Numbered from the stretch's first letter, positions 25,599 through 34,081 are shown. The stretch is DNA of 64,000 nt from Phycisphaerae bacterium (GCA_016793805.1 JAEUIZ010000022.1:105835-169834); one strand, 5' to 3'. Notes: a model not told the origin generated them from the letters alone. A program made the numbers and translations.

Positions 25599-28196
25599 TC
25601 AGGGAGTGAGGGGGGCGAAGGCTGCGGCACGGTCGGGCTTGCCCCAGGCGGTGTAGAACGAGGCGACGCGGGCGCGCATGGTGGCGAGGGCGTGGGCCGG
25701 GACCTCGCGGCGGGCCTGCATGCCCTCGACGGCCTGGAGGAGGAGGGGCTCGGCGATGTCGAAGCGTTGCTGGGCGGCGTGGGCGGCGCCCTCGACGCCG
25801 CGGGCCAGGAGCGGCCACCAGCCGGCGGGACCCTGGATCGACTTGGCGATGCGTTGGGCCTCGCGGGCGAGTTCGAGGGCACGCGCGGTCTGGCCGGCGT
25901 CGAGGGCCGCGTCGGCGGCGGCGGCGACGGACATCCCGCGCTTGACGCTGTCACGGATGGACGGGTTGCCCGTGGCGGCGCGATCGAAGGCCGCGAGCGT
26001 CTCGTCGAACGCCCGTACCGATTCCTCGAACTTGCGCTGGCCCGCGAGCGCCTGGGCGAGGTTGGAGAGCGTGACGGCGTAGTCGACGTGCGACTCGCCG
26101 AGCGTCGTGCGGGCGATGGCGATGGCCTCGCGCGCCAGGGCCTCGGCCTGGTCGAACTTGCCCGCCGCGCGGAGCAACGCCCCGAGGTTGTTCACGCTCT
26201 CGGCGACGTCCTGGTGGCTCGGGTCCAGCGTCCGGCGGCGGATGTCCAGGGCCTTGCGGAGCGCGTCCTCGGCGGCGAGCAGGTCGCCCTGCATGAGGTA
26301 CATCACGCCCATCGAACTCAGCGTCTGCGCGACGAGCGGGTCGTTCTCGCCGAGGACCTCGCGGCGGATTTCGAGGGCTCGCCGGAAGGAGGGCTCGGCG
26401 TGCTCGAAGTCGTAGGCGTCGCGGGCCGCGACGGCCGCGTTGTGGAGGTTCGCCGCGGACTCGGGGTCCTTCTCGGGCCAGATCTGGCGGTAGATCGCGG
26501 CGGCCTGCGCGAGCAAGTCGTTGGCGCGTCGCGTGTCGCCCTTGCTTTGAAGGATGGCTCCGAGTTTCGCGTAGGTGCCGGCCAGGTCGGGGTCCTTGGG
26601 GTCCAGCACTCGCTTGCGGATCTCGAGGGCGGCGTTGATCTGCCTCTCGGCGGCGTCGTAGAGCCCCAGGCCCGCGTAGGCGACGCCGAACTTGAAGCGC
26701 ATGCGTGCCTCGGTCCTGGGAACCTGGGCGAACTGGCCGCCGTCGAGGTCTCGGGTCGCGCGGTCGAGGACCTCGCGCACGGTCACGTTGGGGCCGGCGA
26801 CGCGGGTATCGACCGCGGCGAAGAGGTCGGTGAGGAACTCGGTGGCGTCGATCTCGGTCTGGGTGGCGCGCTCGGCGACGGCGGTGGCTCGTTTCGCGTC
26901 GAGGGCGGCCTGGCGGGCGGCGTCTCGCTCGCTCCGCGCCTGCAGGAGCCCGAAGATCGCGAGCGAGAGGCCCACGACGATCGCGGCGGCGGAGAGGCCC
27001 AGCGCGGGGAGCAATCCCCGGTGCCGGCGCACGGCCTTTCGGATCACGTACCACGTGCTGTCGGCGCGGGCGGCGATCGGTCGGCCCTCGACGTAGGCGA
27101 TGAGGTCGTCGCGCAGCGCGCCCGCCGACTGGTACCGGCGTTCGGGATCCTTCGCCAGCGACTTGAGCGTGAGTGCGTCGAGTTCCGAGCCCAAGGCCGG
27201 GAGCGAGCGCGAGAGCGGCACGGGCTCGGTCCGCGAGATCGCCTGCACCACGTCGGAGATCGAGCCGGTGACGGAGTACGGCGGGCGTCCGACGAGCATC
27301 TCGTAGAGCATCATGCCCAGGGAGTAGACGTCGGTCCGCGCGTCGATGCGCTCCGGGTCGCCCTTGACCTGCTCGGGCGAGGCGTACCCGAGCGTCCCGG
27401 CGAACTCGTGCGTGAGGGTGGGCATCGGCCCGCGGGCGAGCGTGAGCGAGCGGGCCAGCCCGAAGTCCACGACTCTGGGCTCACCCGTCGAGTCGATGAG
27501 GATGTTCGCGGGTTTGAGGTCGCGGTGGATCACCCCGCGCGAGTGGGCGTGGTGGACGGCCGCGGCAATGGTCGCCATGATCCGGAGTCGCGCCAGCGTG
27601 CCCTCGGACCGGGCCCCCGTCACCGGGGGCAGCCGCTCCTTGACGTGCTGGTCCAGCGGCAGGCCGTGGATGTACTCCATGGCGACGAAGGCGCGGCCGT
27701 CAGCGGCGACGCCCGAATCAAAGAGGGTGACGATGTTGGGGTGGCGGAGGGCCGCGACGATCTCGATCTCGCGCTCGAAGCGGTAGCGTTGCCGCTCGGT
27801 GGAGAGCGCGCCCTGCAGCGGGAGTTTGATCGCGACCTTGCGCTTGGTCGCGAGGTGGATCGCCTTGTAGACCACGCCCTGCCCGCCGCGATGGATCTCC
27901 TCGACGAGTTGGTAGCCCGGGACGTCCGGGAGCGCTCGGCGGAGCGACGGCTCGCCCGCGATGATCGACTCGCTTCGCCCGGTCCCGGGCACCCCGCCGC
28001 CCCCCGCCCCGCCGAGCCCTCCCCCGGCGCCCGCCGCCGCAGCCAGGTTCGCGAGGAACGCATCGTCGCCACGAAGTTCCTCCATCGCGGCCCGGCAGGC
28101 CGGGCACGCCTTCACGTGCGCCATGGCGGCGGGATCGGCCTCGGGCTCGCTGACCAGCCGCGCCAGCACCGCCTCGGACGGGCAGGCGCTTGGCAT
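25599..28196 (-). CDS. Ser/Thr kinase with zinc-finger-like N terminus and TPR sensor
   Basis: 865 residues. Residues 27-34 are HVKACPAC, an H-x3-C-x2-C as in anti-sigma zinc fingers. Kinase about 95-370: GGQGVVYKA loop, VAIKLP lysine, HRDLKPANILI, VVDFGLA, GYASPEQ, TDVYSLGMML. One membrane helix near 405-430 (LPALGLSAAAIVVGLSLAIF), then about ten TPRs (RIALEIRK..DPDLAGTYAKLG type) to the C-terminus. ATG 28194-28196 overlaps the sigma-factor TGA by one base (TGATG), so the two are translated together. Predicted to sense through the TPRs and control the sigma factor by binding and/or phosphorylation. Confidence 0.88.
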   Translation of the reverse strand: MPSACPSEAVLARLVSEPEADPAAMAHVKACPACRAAMEELRGDDAFLANLAAAAGAGGGLGGAGGGGVPGTGRSESIIAGEPSLRRALPDVPGYQLVEEIHRGGQGVVYKAIHLATKRKVAIKLPLQGALSTERQRYRFEREIEIVAALRHPNIVTLFDSGVAADGRAFVAMEYIHGLPLDQHVKERLPPVTGARSEGTLARLRIMATIAAAVHHAHSRGVIHRDLKPANILIDSTGEPRVVDFGLARSLTLARGPMPTLTHEFAGTLGYASPEQVKGDPERIDARTDVYSLGMMLYEMLVGRPPYSVTGSISDVVQAISRTEPVPLSRSLPALGSELDALTLKSLAKDPERRYQSAGALRDDLIAYVEGRPIAARADSTWYVIRKAVRRHRGLLPALGLSAAAIVVGLSLAIFGLLQARSERDAARQAALDAKRATAVAERATQTEIDATEFLTDLFAAVDTRVAGPNVTVREVLDRATRDLDGGQFAQVPRTEARMRFKFGVAYAGLGLYDAAERQINAALEIRKRVLDPKDPDLAGTYAKLGAILQSKGDTRRANDLLAQAAAIYRQIWPEKDPESAANLHNAAVAARDAYDFEHAEPSFRRALEIRREVLGENDPLVAQTLSSMGVMYLMQGDLLAAEDALRKALDIRRRTLDPSHQDVAESVNNLGALLRAAGKFDQAEALAREAIAIARTTLGESHVDYAVTLSNLAQALAGQRKFEESVRAFDETLAAFDRAATGNPSIRDSVKRGMSVAAAADAALDAGQTARALELAREAQRIAKSIQGPAGWWPLLARGVEGAAHAAQQRFDIAEPLLLQAVEGMQARREVPAHALATMRARVASFYTAWGKPDRAAAFAPLTP

Positions 28197-28801
28197 CACT
28201 CGTCCTCCTGGTAGGCGCCGGTGATCTCCTCGACGACGGCGCGGAGGCGCTTGGTGATGCGCGCCTTGGCGCTGTAGACATCGTCGAGGGTCATGTCGAG
28301 GTCGCGGGCGACGGTCTCGGCGGGGACCTGTCGGAGCGCGACGAGTTCGAAGGCGCGGAGCGCCTTCTCGCCGAGTTTGCTCGTCCGGCGGAGGTGCTCC
28401 ATGGCCTGGTCGAGGATCGCCCGCTGCTGGGCGACATCCCAGGTCTGTTCGAGCCGCGCGCGGTCGGAGACGTCCACCATCGCGGACTCCCCGCGCCAGT
28501 CGCGCTTGCGACTCACGACCCGCATGAGGTCGATGGCGCGGTGGTGGGCGATGCCCACGAGCCACGAGCGCAGCCGACCCTTGCCTCGGACGTACTTGCC
28601 CGCGCGGAAGTCGCGGAGGAACTCGACCAGCGTCTGCTGCGCGACTTCCTGCGCGTCCTGCTCGCGCAGGCCCAGCGAGGAGCAGAACGCCTCGATCACC
28701 CGGCGGTAGCGGGCGTCGAACTGCGACCAGACCGCGTCCTGCTGCACGTCCTTGAGCGAGTCGAGCAGGAGCGTCGTCGTGTGCGTCATCGGGCCGGTCA
28801 C
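28196..28801 (-). CDS. ECF-type RNA polymerase sigma factor
   Basis: 201 residues. Region 2 (YRRVIEAFCSSLGLREQDAQEVAQQTL, then GRLRSWLVGIAHHRAIDLMR) and region 4 (AFELVALRQVPAETVARDLDMTLDDVYSAKARI) are clear. A planctomycete ECF group is known to be paired with Ser/Thr kinases, as here. GTG 28799-28801 is preferred to ATG 28787-28789 because GAGGAGG lies exactly 6 nt before it. Promoter -10 TATAAT is at 28822-28827. Confidence 0.9.
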   Translation of the reverse strand: MTGPMTHTTTLLLDSLKDVQQDAVWSQFDARYRRVIEAFCSSLGLREQDAQEVAQQTLVEFLRDFRAGKYVRGKGRLRSWLVGIAHHRAIDLMRVVSRKRDWRGESAMVDVSDRARLEQTWDVAQQRAILDQAMEHLRRTSKLGEKALRAFELVALRQVPAETVARDLDMTLDDVYSAKARITKRLRAVVEEITGAYQEDE

Positions 28802-28807
28802 GAGTGG

Positions 28808-28827
28808 CCTCCTCGGAAGTGATTATA
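28808..28827 (-). promoter_or_regulatory. Perfect -10 (TATAAT) and Shine-Dalgarno for the sigma gene
   Basis: On the minus strand TATAAT (28827-28822) then, after about 7 nt, GAGGAGG (28814-28808), then 6 nt to GTG 28801. No TTGACA-like -35 at 16-18 nt. The leader would be only about 15 nt. The RBS decides the GTG start. Confidence 0.65.
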
Positions 28828-28885
28828 CAGGATGGTGCTCGCGGTTATCGGGCCACGGTTCGACGGCGTCAGCGAGAGCGGGGGC

Positions 28886-29406
28886 TCAGACGGCGGGAGT
28901 CCGCCCGCGGCGACGCCAAGTGCTGATCGAGAGTGCCACGCCAGCGATCGCGCCTCCCCGGTACGACGCGTTGTGGATCAGCCAGCACGTCGCGAGCAGC
29001 CCGTGGCGCTGTTCAGGCAGCCGATCGAAGGCTGGATCGGGAAGCACGAGCCCGCGCGTGGCGAAGTAGCCCGCGAAGCCGACCGCCGCGGCGATGCCCG
29101 CGACCGTCAGCATGGTGCTCGCGAGCGGGCGGACGAGTTGCCGGGGCGCCAGCCGTGGCCGGCGCCCGGCTCGCGCGCTCACGGCCAGCAGCAGGCCCAG
29201 GGGCAGGCCAACCCACCACGTCGCGATGATGCCCCAGCCCAGCGCCAGGAGCGTCAGATTCGCCGTGGCAAACACGCGCGGGTGATACTCCGTGAAGTAC
29301 TCATGGCAGATGCGGACGTCACCTGGTCGTGCGCGATGCCGTAGAGAACCGCCGCGAGGACGGCGAGTCCGACGATCTCGATCCACCGATGCGGACCGTC
29401 GCTCAC
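28886..29406 (-). pseudogene. Membrane-protein gene broken by a -1 frameshift
   Basis: From GTG 29406 the frame reads MSDGPHRWIEIVGLAVLAAV then LYGIAHDQVT and runs off into SASAMSTSRS. One base later, a second frame continues RICHEYFTEYHPRVF and on through two or three membrane segments (LLALGWGIIATWWVGLPLGL; ASTMLTVAGIAAAVGFAGYF) to TGA at 28886. The join is at ACGTCCGC near 29312-29322. From memory, intact relatives read HDQVTxRVCxEYFTxxHP without a break. The 521 nt become 174 whole codons if one base is added. Starts 2 nt after nuoF. Real mutation or base-call error cannot be told apart here. Confidence 0.7.
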
Positions 29407-29408
29407 GC

Positions 29409-30821
29409 CTATCCCTTCGCCCCGGCCCCCACGGTCACTCGCACCGCCACGTAGGTGGGTTTCACTCGCTTCTCGAACTCGGGGCGGTACTTGTTGATGA
29501 TCGTGCGCACGGCCCAGTTGTTGCCGTCGGCCAGGCCGCAGATCGTGGTGCCGGGCATCGTGCCCATGCTCGTGGCGATCTCCAGGGCCAGGTCGAGGTC
29601 CTTGGTCTTGGCGTTCCCCTCCTCGATCCGGCAGAGCAACTGGTAGAGCCACCCGCTTCCCTCGCGGCACGGGGTGCATTGGCCGCAGGACTCGTGCTTG
29701 AAGAACCGCGCGATGTTGCGTGCGACGGCCACCATGTCGGTGTCCTCGTCGAAGACGGTCGGGCAGGCCGTCCCCAGACCCAGGACGTTGTACTTGCGTC
29801 CGATGTCGAAGTCGAGTTCGGCGTCAAACTGGTCGGGCCCGAGCACGCCCATCGAGACGCCGCCCGCGATCGCGCCCTTGAACTTCTTGCCCCCGCGCAT
29901 GCCGAGGCAGTAGTGGTTGACGAGGTCCGACAGTTTGATGCCCAGGTCGCACTCGTAGACGCCCGGGCGATTGACGTGGCCTGAGACGCCCATGAGTTTC
30001 GTGCCCCACGACGGCGGGCCGCCCACCGTCGAGTTGCACCCCTGCTTGCTGAACCACTCCCACCCGTGCTCCACGATGCTGGGGACGTGGCAGAGCGTCT
30101 CGGAGTTGTTGATGATCGTGGGTTTACCGAAGAGTCCCTTGGCCGCGGGGAACGGGGGCTTGATCCGGGGCCAGCCGCGCTTGCCCTCGAGCGCCTCGAG
30201 CAGGCCCGTCTCCTCGCCGCAGATGTAGGCCCCCGCGCCGCGATGGACGTGGCAGTCCACGACCCAGGGCTCGCCCGTGGCGGTCTTCATCCCCGACAAC
30301 AGCCCCGAACCACCGAAGATGCCGTGGGCATAGGCGTCCTTGATGGCCTGCTCGGAGACCTTGGCCTGGTGGTGGTACTCGCCGCGGATGAAGATGAACG
30401 CCGTCCGCAGCCGGCAGGCGTAGCACGCGATGGCGATGCCCTCGAGTTGCAGGTGCGGGTCGAAGTCGAGCAGCAGGCGATCCTTGAACGTGCCCGGCTC
30501 GGACTCGTCGGCGTTGACGGCGAGGTACCGCTGCCCGGGGTCGCCCGGCTTGCCGTCGGGTCCGGCCGCGACCTTGGGCAGGAACGTCCATTTCAGCCCG
30601 GTCGGGAAGCCCGCGCCCCCGCGCCCGCGGAGTTGCGACTTTTTGACCTCCTCGACGACGTCCTCGGGCTTCATCGAGAGGGCCTTGCGCAGGGCCGCGT
30701 AGCCGCCGGTCTTGACGTACTCGTCGTACGAGACGACGTGACGGTCGGACTCCTTGCCGTGCGGGAAGGTGGGGATGCGCTTGGTCAGGACGGGGAACGA
30801 GGTCGTCGGGATGAAGGGCAT
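29409..30821 (-). CDS. nuoF: NuoF, NADH-quinone oxidoreductase subunit F (lone gene)
   Basis: 470 residues; the NADH- and FMN-binding subunit of complex I or a related flavoprotein. Seen: LRGRGGAGFPTGLKW (FMN/NADH), NADESEPGTFKDR, ICGEETGLLEALEGKRG, NRPGVYECDLG, and ESCGQCTPCREGSGWL with the Cys of the N3 cluster. Isolated: no nuoE, nuoG or other complex I gene is near. ATG 30819-30821 with TACAAT 8 nt before it. The start gives the normal N terminus; an upstream in-frame start would add 26 unlikely residues. Confidence 0.9.
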   Translation of the reverse strand: MPFIPTTSFPVLTKRIPTFPHGKESDRHVVSYDEYVKTGGYAALRKALSMKPEDVVEEVKKSQLRGRGGAGFPTGLKWTFLPKVAAGPDGKPGDPGQRYLAVNADESEPGTFKDRLLLDFDPHLQLEGIAIACYACRLRTAFIFIRGEYHHQAKVSEQAIKDAYAHGIFGGSGLLSGMKTATGEPWVVDCHVHRGAGAYICGEETGLLEALEGKRGWPRIKPPFPAAKGLFGKPTIINNSETLCHVPSIVEHGWEWFSKQGCNSTVGGPPSWGTKLMGVSGHVNRPGVYECDLGIKLSDLVNHYCLGMRGGKKFKGAIAGGVSMGVLGPDQFDAELDFDIGRKYNVLGLGTACPTVFDEDTDMVAVARNIARFFKHESCGQCTPCREGSGWLYQLLCRIEEGNAKTKDLDLALEIATSMGTMPGTTICGLADGNNWAVRTIINKYRPEFEKRVKPTYVAVRVTVGAGAKG

Positions 30822-30829
30822 AGGGGCGG

Positions 30830-30835
30830 ATTGTA
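30830..30835 (-). promoter_or_regulatory. Putative -10 (TACAAT) of nuoF
   Basis: TACAAT on the minus strand, 8 nt before ATG 30821, no Shine-Dalgarno. Confidence 0.45.
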
Positions 30836-30928
30836 GAGGGCACAAGGCAGGGGTCGAACAGGAGGCGTACCAACGGCGAAGGCCCGGCTTGGCGCACACG
30901 ATCGTTTACGCTCCGCCCCATATTTATG

Positions 30929-30945
30929 GAGACCCGGCAGGTCTC
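30929..30945. promoter_or_regulatory. Palindrome abutting the peroxidase promoter, candidate operator
   Basis: GAGACC-CGGCA-GGTCTC, a perfect 6-bp inverted repeat ending exactly where the -35 (TTGCGT) begins, in the nuoF/peroxidase divergent gap. With the following T-run it looks like a terminator, but no plus-strand gene precedes it. A regulator site for the peroxidase, or for both genes, fits the location better. Confidence 0.4.
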
Positions 30946-30973
30946 TTGCGTTTTTTGGCGGATGTGGCATAAT
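30946..30973 (+). promoter_or_regulatory. Sigma-70-like promoter TTGCGT-N16-CATAAT
   Basis: TTGCGT (30946-30951), 16-nt T/G-rich spacer, CATAAT (30968-30973). Expected start near 30980, giving a leader of about 60 nt before the peroxidase ATG at 31040. Confidence 0.65.
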
Positions 30974-30990
30974 CGGCGCGGAGATCCGCG

Positions 30991-31020
30991 AAGCCCGCGA
31001 GCGGGCTTCCGGCTTGCCGG
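30991..31020 (+). other. Two adjacent hairpins in the peroxidase leader
   Basis: AAGCCCGC-GA-GCGGGCTT (30991-31008) directly followed by CCGGC-TT-GCCGG (31009-31020). Both are perfect stems, one after the other, 10 nt before AAGG and the ATG. May stabilise the mRNA or hide the ribosome site. Confidence 0.45.
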
Positions 31021-31039
31021 AAGAGCAAGGAATGAACCC

Positions 31040-32665
31040 ATGCGATACGTCGCCCAGATTGCGTTAGCGTCATGCCAATTGGCGGTGTCTGCGGTCGCAC
31101 AAGACCGTACCTACGACGGCTCGGGAAACAACCTGCTGCATCCATCCTGGGGACAGACTGGCGAGGTGCTGCGTCGCTCGGCCAGCGGCGCGCGATACGC
31201 GGACGGGATCGGCGCGATGGTCGCGGGGCCGAGCCCGCGCGCCATCAGCAACGCCGTCGCGGCGCAGACCCTGCCTCAGAACCTCAACGCCCGCGCGCTG
31301 ACGAGCATGTTCTGGCAGTGGGGCCAGTTCATCGACCACGACTTCGCGCTGGTGGAAGAGGGTACCGAGTCGGCGCCAATCGGCATCCCGATGGGGGATC
31401 CGATATTCGATCCGACGGGGACGGGGACCCAGACGATGCCGTTCTCGCGTTCCCAGTTTGTGGACGGGGTCGCCTCGCCGCGGCAGCACCGCAACGCGCT
31501 GACCCATTGGATCGACGGTTCCATGGTCTATGGCAGCGACGCGATCCGCGCCACCGCGCTGCGCGAGGGCTCGGGCGGGCGGTTGCTCATGGGCGGAGAC
31601 GGGTTCCTTCCTCGCAACACGATGGGGCTCCCCAACGGCGGCGGGCCGGACCCGACGCTCTTTGTCGGGGGCGACGTCCGCGTGAACGAGCAGGTTGGGC
31701 TCATCACGATGCACACCGTCTTCGCCAAGGAGCACAACTATTGGGCCAACCGCATCGCCGCGGAGAACCCGATGTGGACCGACGAGCAGGTCTACCAGAG
31801 GGCGCGGAAGGTTGTCGGGGCGGAGGTCCAGGCGATCACGTACAACGAATGGCTGCCCTCGCTTCTGGGCCCGAACGGGCTCTCGGCGTATTCGGGCTAC
31901 GACTCGTCGATCAATCCCAACATCGACACCGCCTTCTCGACCGCCGCGTTCCGCATCGGACACACTCTGCTCAACGGGCAGCTGCTGCGATTCAACGAGG
32001 ACGGCTCGGTTCACGCGGGCGGGCACCTCAACCTCGCCCAGTCCTTCTTCAACATCGCGAACTTCCTCCAGCCCGGGAGTTACGACGCGCTCATCCGCGG
32101 GCTTGCCTTTCAGCAGGCCAACGAGATCGACCTTCAGGTCATCGACGAGGTTCGGAACCTTCTTTTCGGGCCGCCCGGCTCGCCGGGGCGCGACCTGGTC
32201 GCCCTCAACATCCAGCGCGGACGGGACCACGGCATCCCGCATTACAACCAGCTCCGCGCCGACTACGGCCTGACCCCGCTCTCGAGTTTCAGTGAGGTCA
32301 CCTCCGACCCGGCAATCGCCGCCCAACTCCAGGCGCTCTTCGGGGACATCAACAGCGTCGATGCCTTCGTCGGTCTCCTGGCCGAGGACCACCTCCCCGG
32401 CGCCAGCGTCGGGCAGACCATGGCCGCCATCTTCCGCGACCAGTTCTTCCGCCTCCGCGAGGGCGACCGGTACTTCTACCTCAATGACCCCACGCTCGCC
32501 GGCCTCTGGAGCGAGATCGAGGACACGCAGCTCTCGGACATCCTGCGGCGGAACTCCGGCGTCATCCTCTTGCAGGGCAACGTATTCATGATCCCAGCGC
32601 CGGGCGCCGCGGGCGTGCTGGCGTTCGCCGGCCTGGTCGCGTCCCGCCGCCGACGCCGACGCTGA
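31040..32665 (+). CDS. Secreted animal-type haem peroxidase with PEP-CTERM-like tail
   Basis: 541 residues. Signal peptide at 1-20 (IALASCQLAVSAVAQ), then the An_peroxidase domain: WQWGQFIDHDF with distal His100, HWIDGSMVYGSD, VFAKEHNYWANRIA, TAAFRIGHTLLNG with proximal His308, and NIQRGRDHGIPHYNQLR. Tail IPAPGAAGVLAFAGLV-ASRRRRRR is a PEP-CTERM-type sorting signal. Predicted to oxidise halides or phenolics with peroxide at the cell surface. ATG 31040 follows an AAGGA; upstream in-frame starts fall in the leader. Divergent from nuoF. Confidence 0.9.
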   Translation: MRYVAQIALASCQLAVSAVAQDRTYDGSGNNLLHPSWGQTGEVLRRSASGARYADGIGAMVAGPSPRAISNAVAAQTLPQNLNARALTSMFWQWGQFIDHDFALVEEGTESAPIGIPMGDPIFDPTGTGTQTMPFSRSQFVDGVASPRQHRNALTHWIDGSMVYGSDAIRATALREGSGGRLLMGGDGFLPRNTMGLPNGGGPDPTLFVGGDVRVNEQVGLITMHTVFAKEHNYWANRIAAENPMWTDEQVYQRARKVVGAEVQAITYNEWLPSLLGPNGLSAYSGYDSSINPNIDTAFSTAAFRIGHTLLNGQLLRFNEDGSVHAGGHLNLAQSFFNIANFLQPGSYDALIRGLAFQQANEIDLQVIDEVRNLLFGPPGSPGRDLVALNIQRGRDHGIPHYNQLRADYGLTPLSSFSEVTSDPAIAAQLQALFGDINSVDAFVGLLAEDHLPGASVGQTMAAIFRDQFFRLREGDRYFYLNDPTLAGLWSEIEDTQLSDILRRNSGVILLQGNVFMIPAPGAAGVLAFAGLVASRRRRRR

Positions 32666-32712
32666 GACGTCTCCGAGCGGGCCCCGAGCGCGCCAAAGCG
32701 ACGGCAACCTGC

Positions 32713-33060
32713 CTATTTCACGCCGAGCAGTTCGATCTCGAAGACCAGCGTGGAGCGCGCGGGGATCAGCACCTTGTGCCCGTCTCGCACGGGCCGATCG
32801 CCGTAGCCCAGTTCCGGCGGGATCGTCAGTTTGCGCTTCCCCCCCACCTTCATTCCGGGGATGCCTTGCTGCCACCCGGCGATGAGGCTGCGAAGCGGGA
32901 ACGTGGCGGGCTCGCCCCGCTTGTGGCTCGAGTCAAACTCGGTGCCGTCTGTCAGCGTCCCGCGGTAGTGGATCGTGACGGTGGCGCCGGCGGGGCAATC
33001 GGCCCCGGTCCCGGTCACGAGGTCTTCGATGATGAGGCCGGAGGGGGAGGTCATCGCCAC
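32713..33060 (-). CDS. FKBP-type peptidyl-prolyl isomerase
   Basis: 115 residues, a bare FKBP domain without signal peptide. Seen: IHYRGTLTDGTEFDSS, FPLRSLIAGWQQGIPGMKVG, LTIPPELGYGDR, and STLVFEIELLGVK. Speeds proline cis-trans isomerisation in cytoplasmic protein folding. GTG 33058-33060 is chosen over ATG 33052-33054 because AGGAG stands 7 nt before the GTG. Confidence 0.92.
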   Translation of the reverse strand: MAMTSPSGLIIEDLVTGTGADCPAGATVTIHYRGTLTDGTEFDSSHKRGEPATFPLRSLIAGWQQGIPGMKVGGKRKLTIPPELGYGDRPVRDGHKVLIPARSTLVFEIELLGVK

Positions 33061-33186
33061 AGGAATACTCCTGAATCGGGGTTGAATGGGGAACCTGGGG
33101 GCGATGGTAGAACCGAGAGCGCGGCGGCAATCGAGGGAACCCGGCGGCGATCCGCGGGTATAACCCGGAGCCGCGGAGATCTAACC

Positions 33187-34026
33187 ATGAAGCGACGCGC
33201 CTTCACCGCTGTCGAACTCGTCATCGTGATCGGGGTGCTGGCGGCCCTCTTGGCCATCCTCCTCCCTGTCGCTCGGCGGACGCGGCTCGCCAGCGGGCTG
33301 GAGGCCTCGCTCTCGAACGTGCGCACGATCATGGCCGCCACCTCGGCGTACATGATCGACACCGGCCTACCCCCGATGCGTGGCTCTCGATACAGCAGCG
33401 GCACGATGAGCGGGTGGGACACCTGGTGCCTGGGCGGGAAGAACTCCAGCACCTACTGGAACACGGCGATCGGCGGGCTCTTCACCGAATCCGCGTACTC
33501 CCGGCCGCTCAACGCCTACCTCGACGGCTCGAGGATCCCCCGGCCCCCGGGCTACGTCAACGCCGGCAGCGGCGCCAACTGGCCCGGGCACCCCGGCACC
33601 TGGACGCTCCAGACCGGCACCCCGACCGCCGCCCAGCAGGCCCTGCAGATCCCGGTGTTCAAGTCGCCGGGCGACGTGGCCACGCGCCAGCGGAACTGGC
33701 CCAATGTGACGCCTGGGGTGACGTGCTACGACGACGTGGGCACCAGTTACCTGGTGAACATGAAGTGGTGGGACCAGCCTGGGATCCCCACCAACTTCAC
33801 CCAGCGCTACACCCAGGGCTGCGAGCGCATCGCGCTGCCCACCATCAGCCCCCGCTACGTGCTTGTCCACGATCAGACGGGGGACATGGTCGCCAATGGG
33901 ATCGCCACCGTCGGGGAGTTTGGGAAGCAGAACGCCTCGGTTTGCGGGTTCATCGACGGTCGCGCGGCGTACATGGAGATGGTCCCCGGCGGGTTCTCGG
34001 GGCCCGGGTACACGCTCGTGCCGTAG
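33187..34026 (+). CDS. Type II secretion prepilin, DUF1559-like
   Basis: 279 residues. Prepilin signal KRRAFTAVELVIVIGVLAAL with Glu+5; long aromatic- and Gly-rich C-terminal domain ending GFIDGRAAYMEMVPGG, where the usual H of the DGH motif is R. GGAG 8 nt upstream and TATAAC at 33159 (candidate -10). Third prepilin of this kind in the window; each stands as a separate gene, away from the pil operon. Confidence 0.87.
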   Translation: MKRRAFTAVELVIVIGVLAALLAILLPVARRTRLASGLEASLSNVRTIMAATSAYMIDTGLPPMRGSRYSSGTMSGWDTWCLGGKNSSTYWNTAIGGLFTESAYSRPLNAYLDGSRIPRPPGYVNAGSGANWPGHPGTWTLQTGTPTAAQQALQIPVFKSPGDVATRQRNWPNVTPGVTCYDDVGTSYLVNMKWWDQPGIPTNFTQRYTQGCERIALPTISPRYVLVHDQTGDMVANGIATVGEFGKQNASVCGFIDGRAAYMEMVPGGFSGPGYTLVP

Positions 34027-34081
34027 TGCTGTCCGAGAAGCGTGAGGACGGGTACGGGGTGAGCGATCGGCGGAGAATCGC

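Noticed and set aside
30929..30956. Hairpin plus T-run resembling a Rho-independent terminator
   Set aside because: No plus-strand gene lies upstream (nuoF runs the other way) and the T-run is inside the peroxidase promoter spacer; listed instead as a possible operator.
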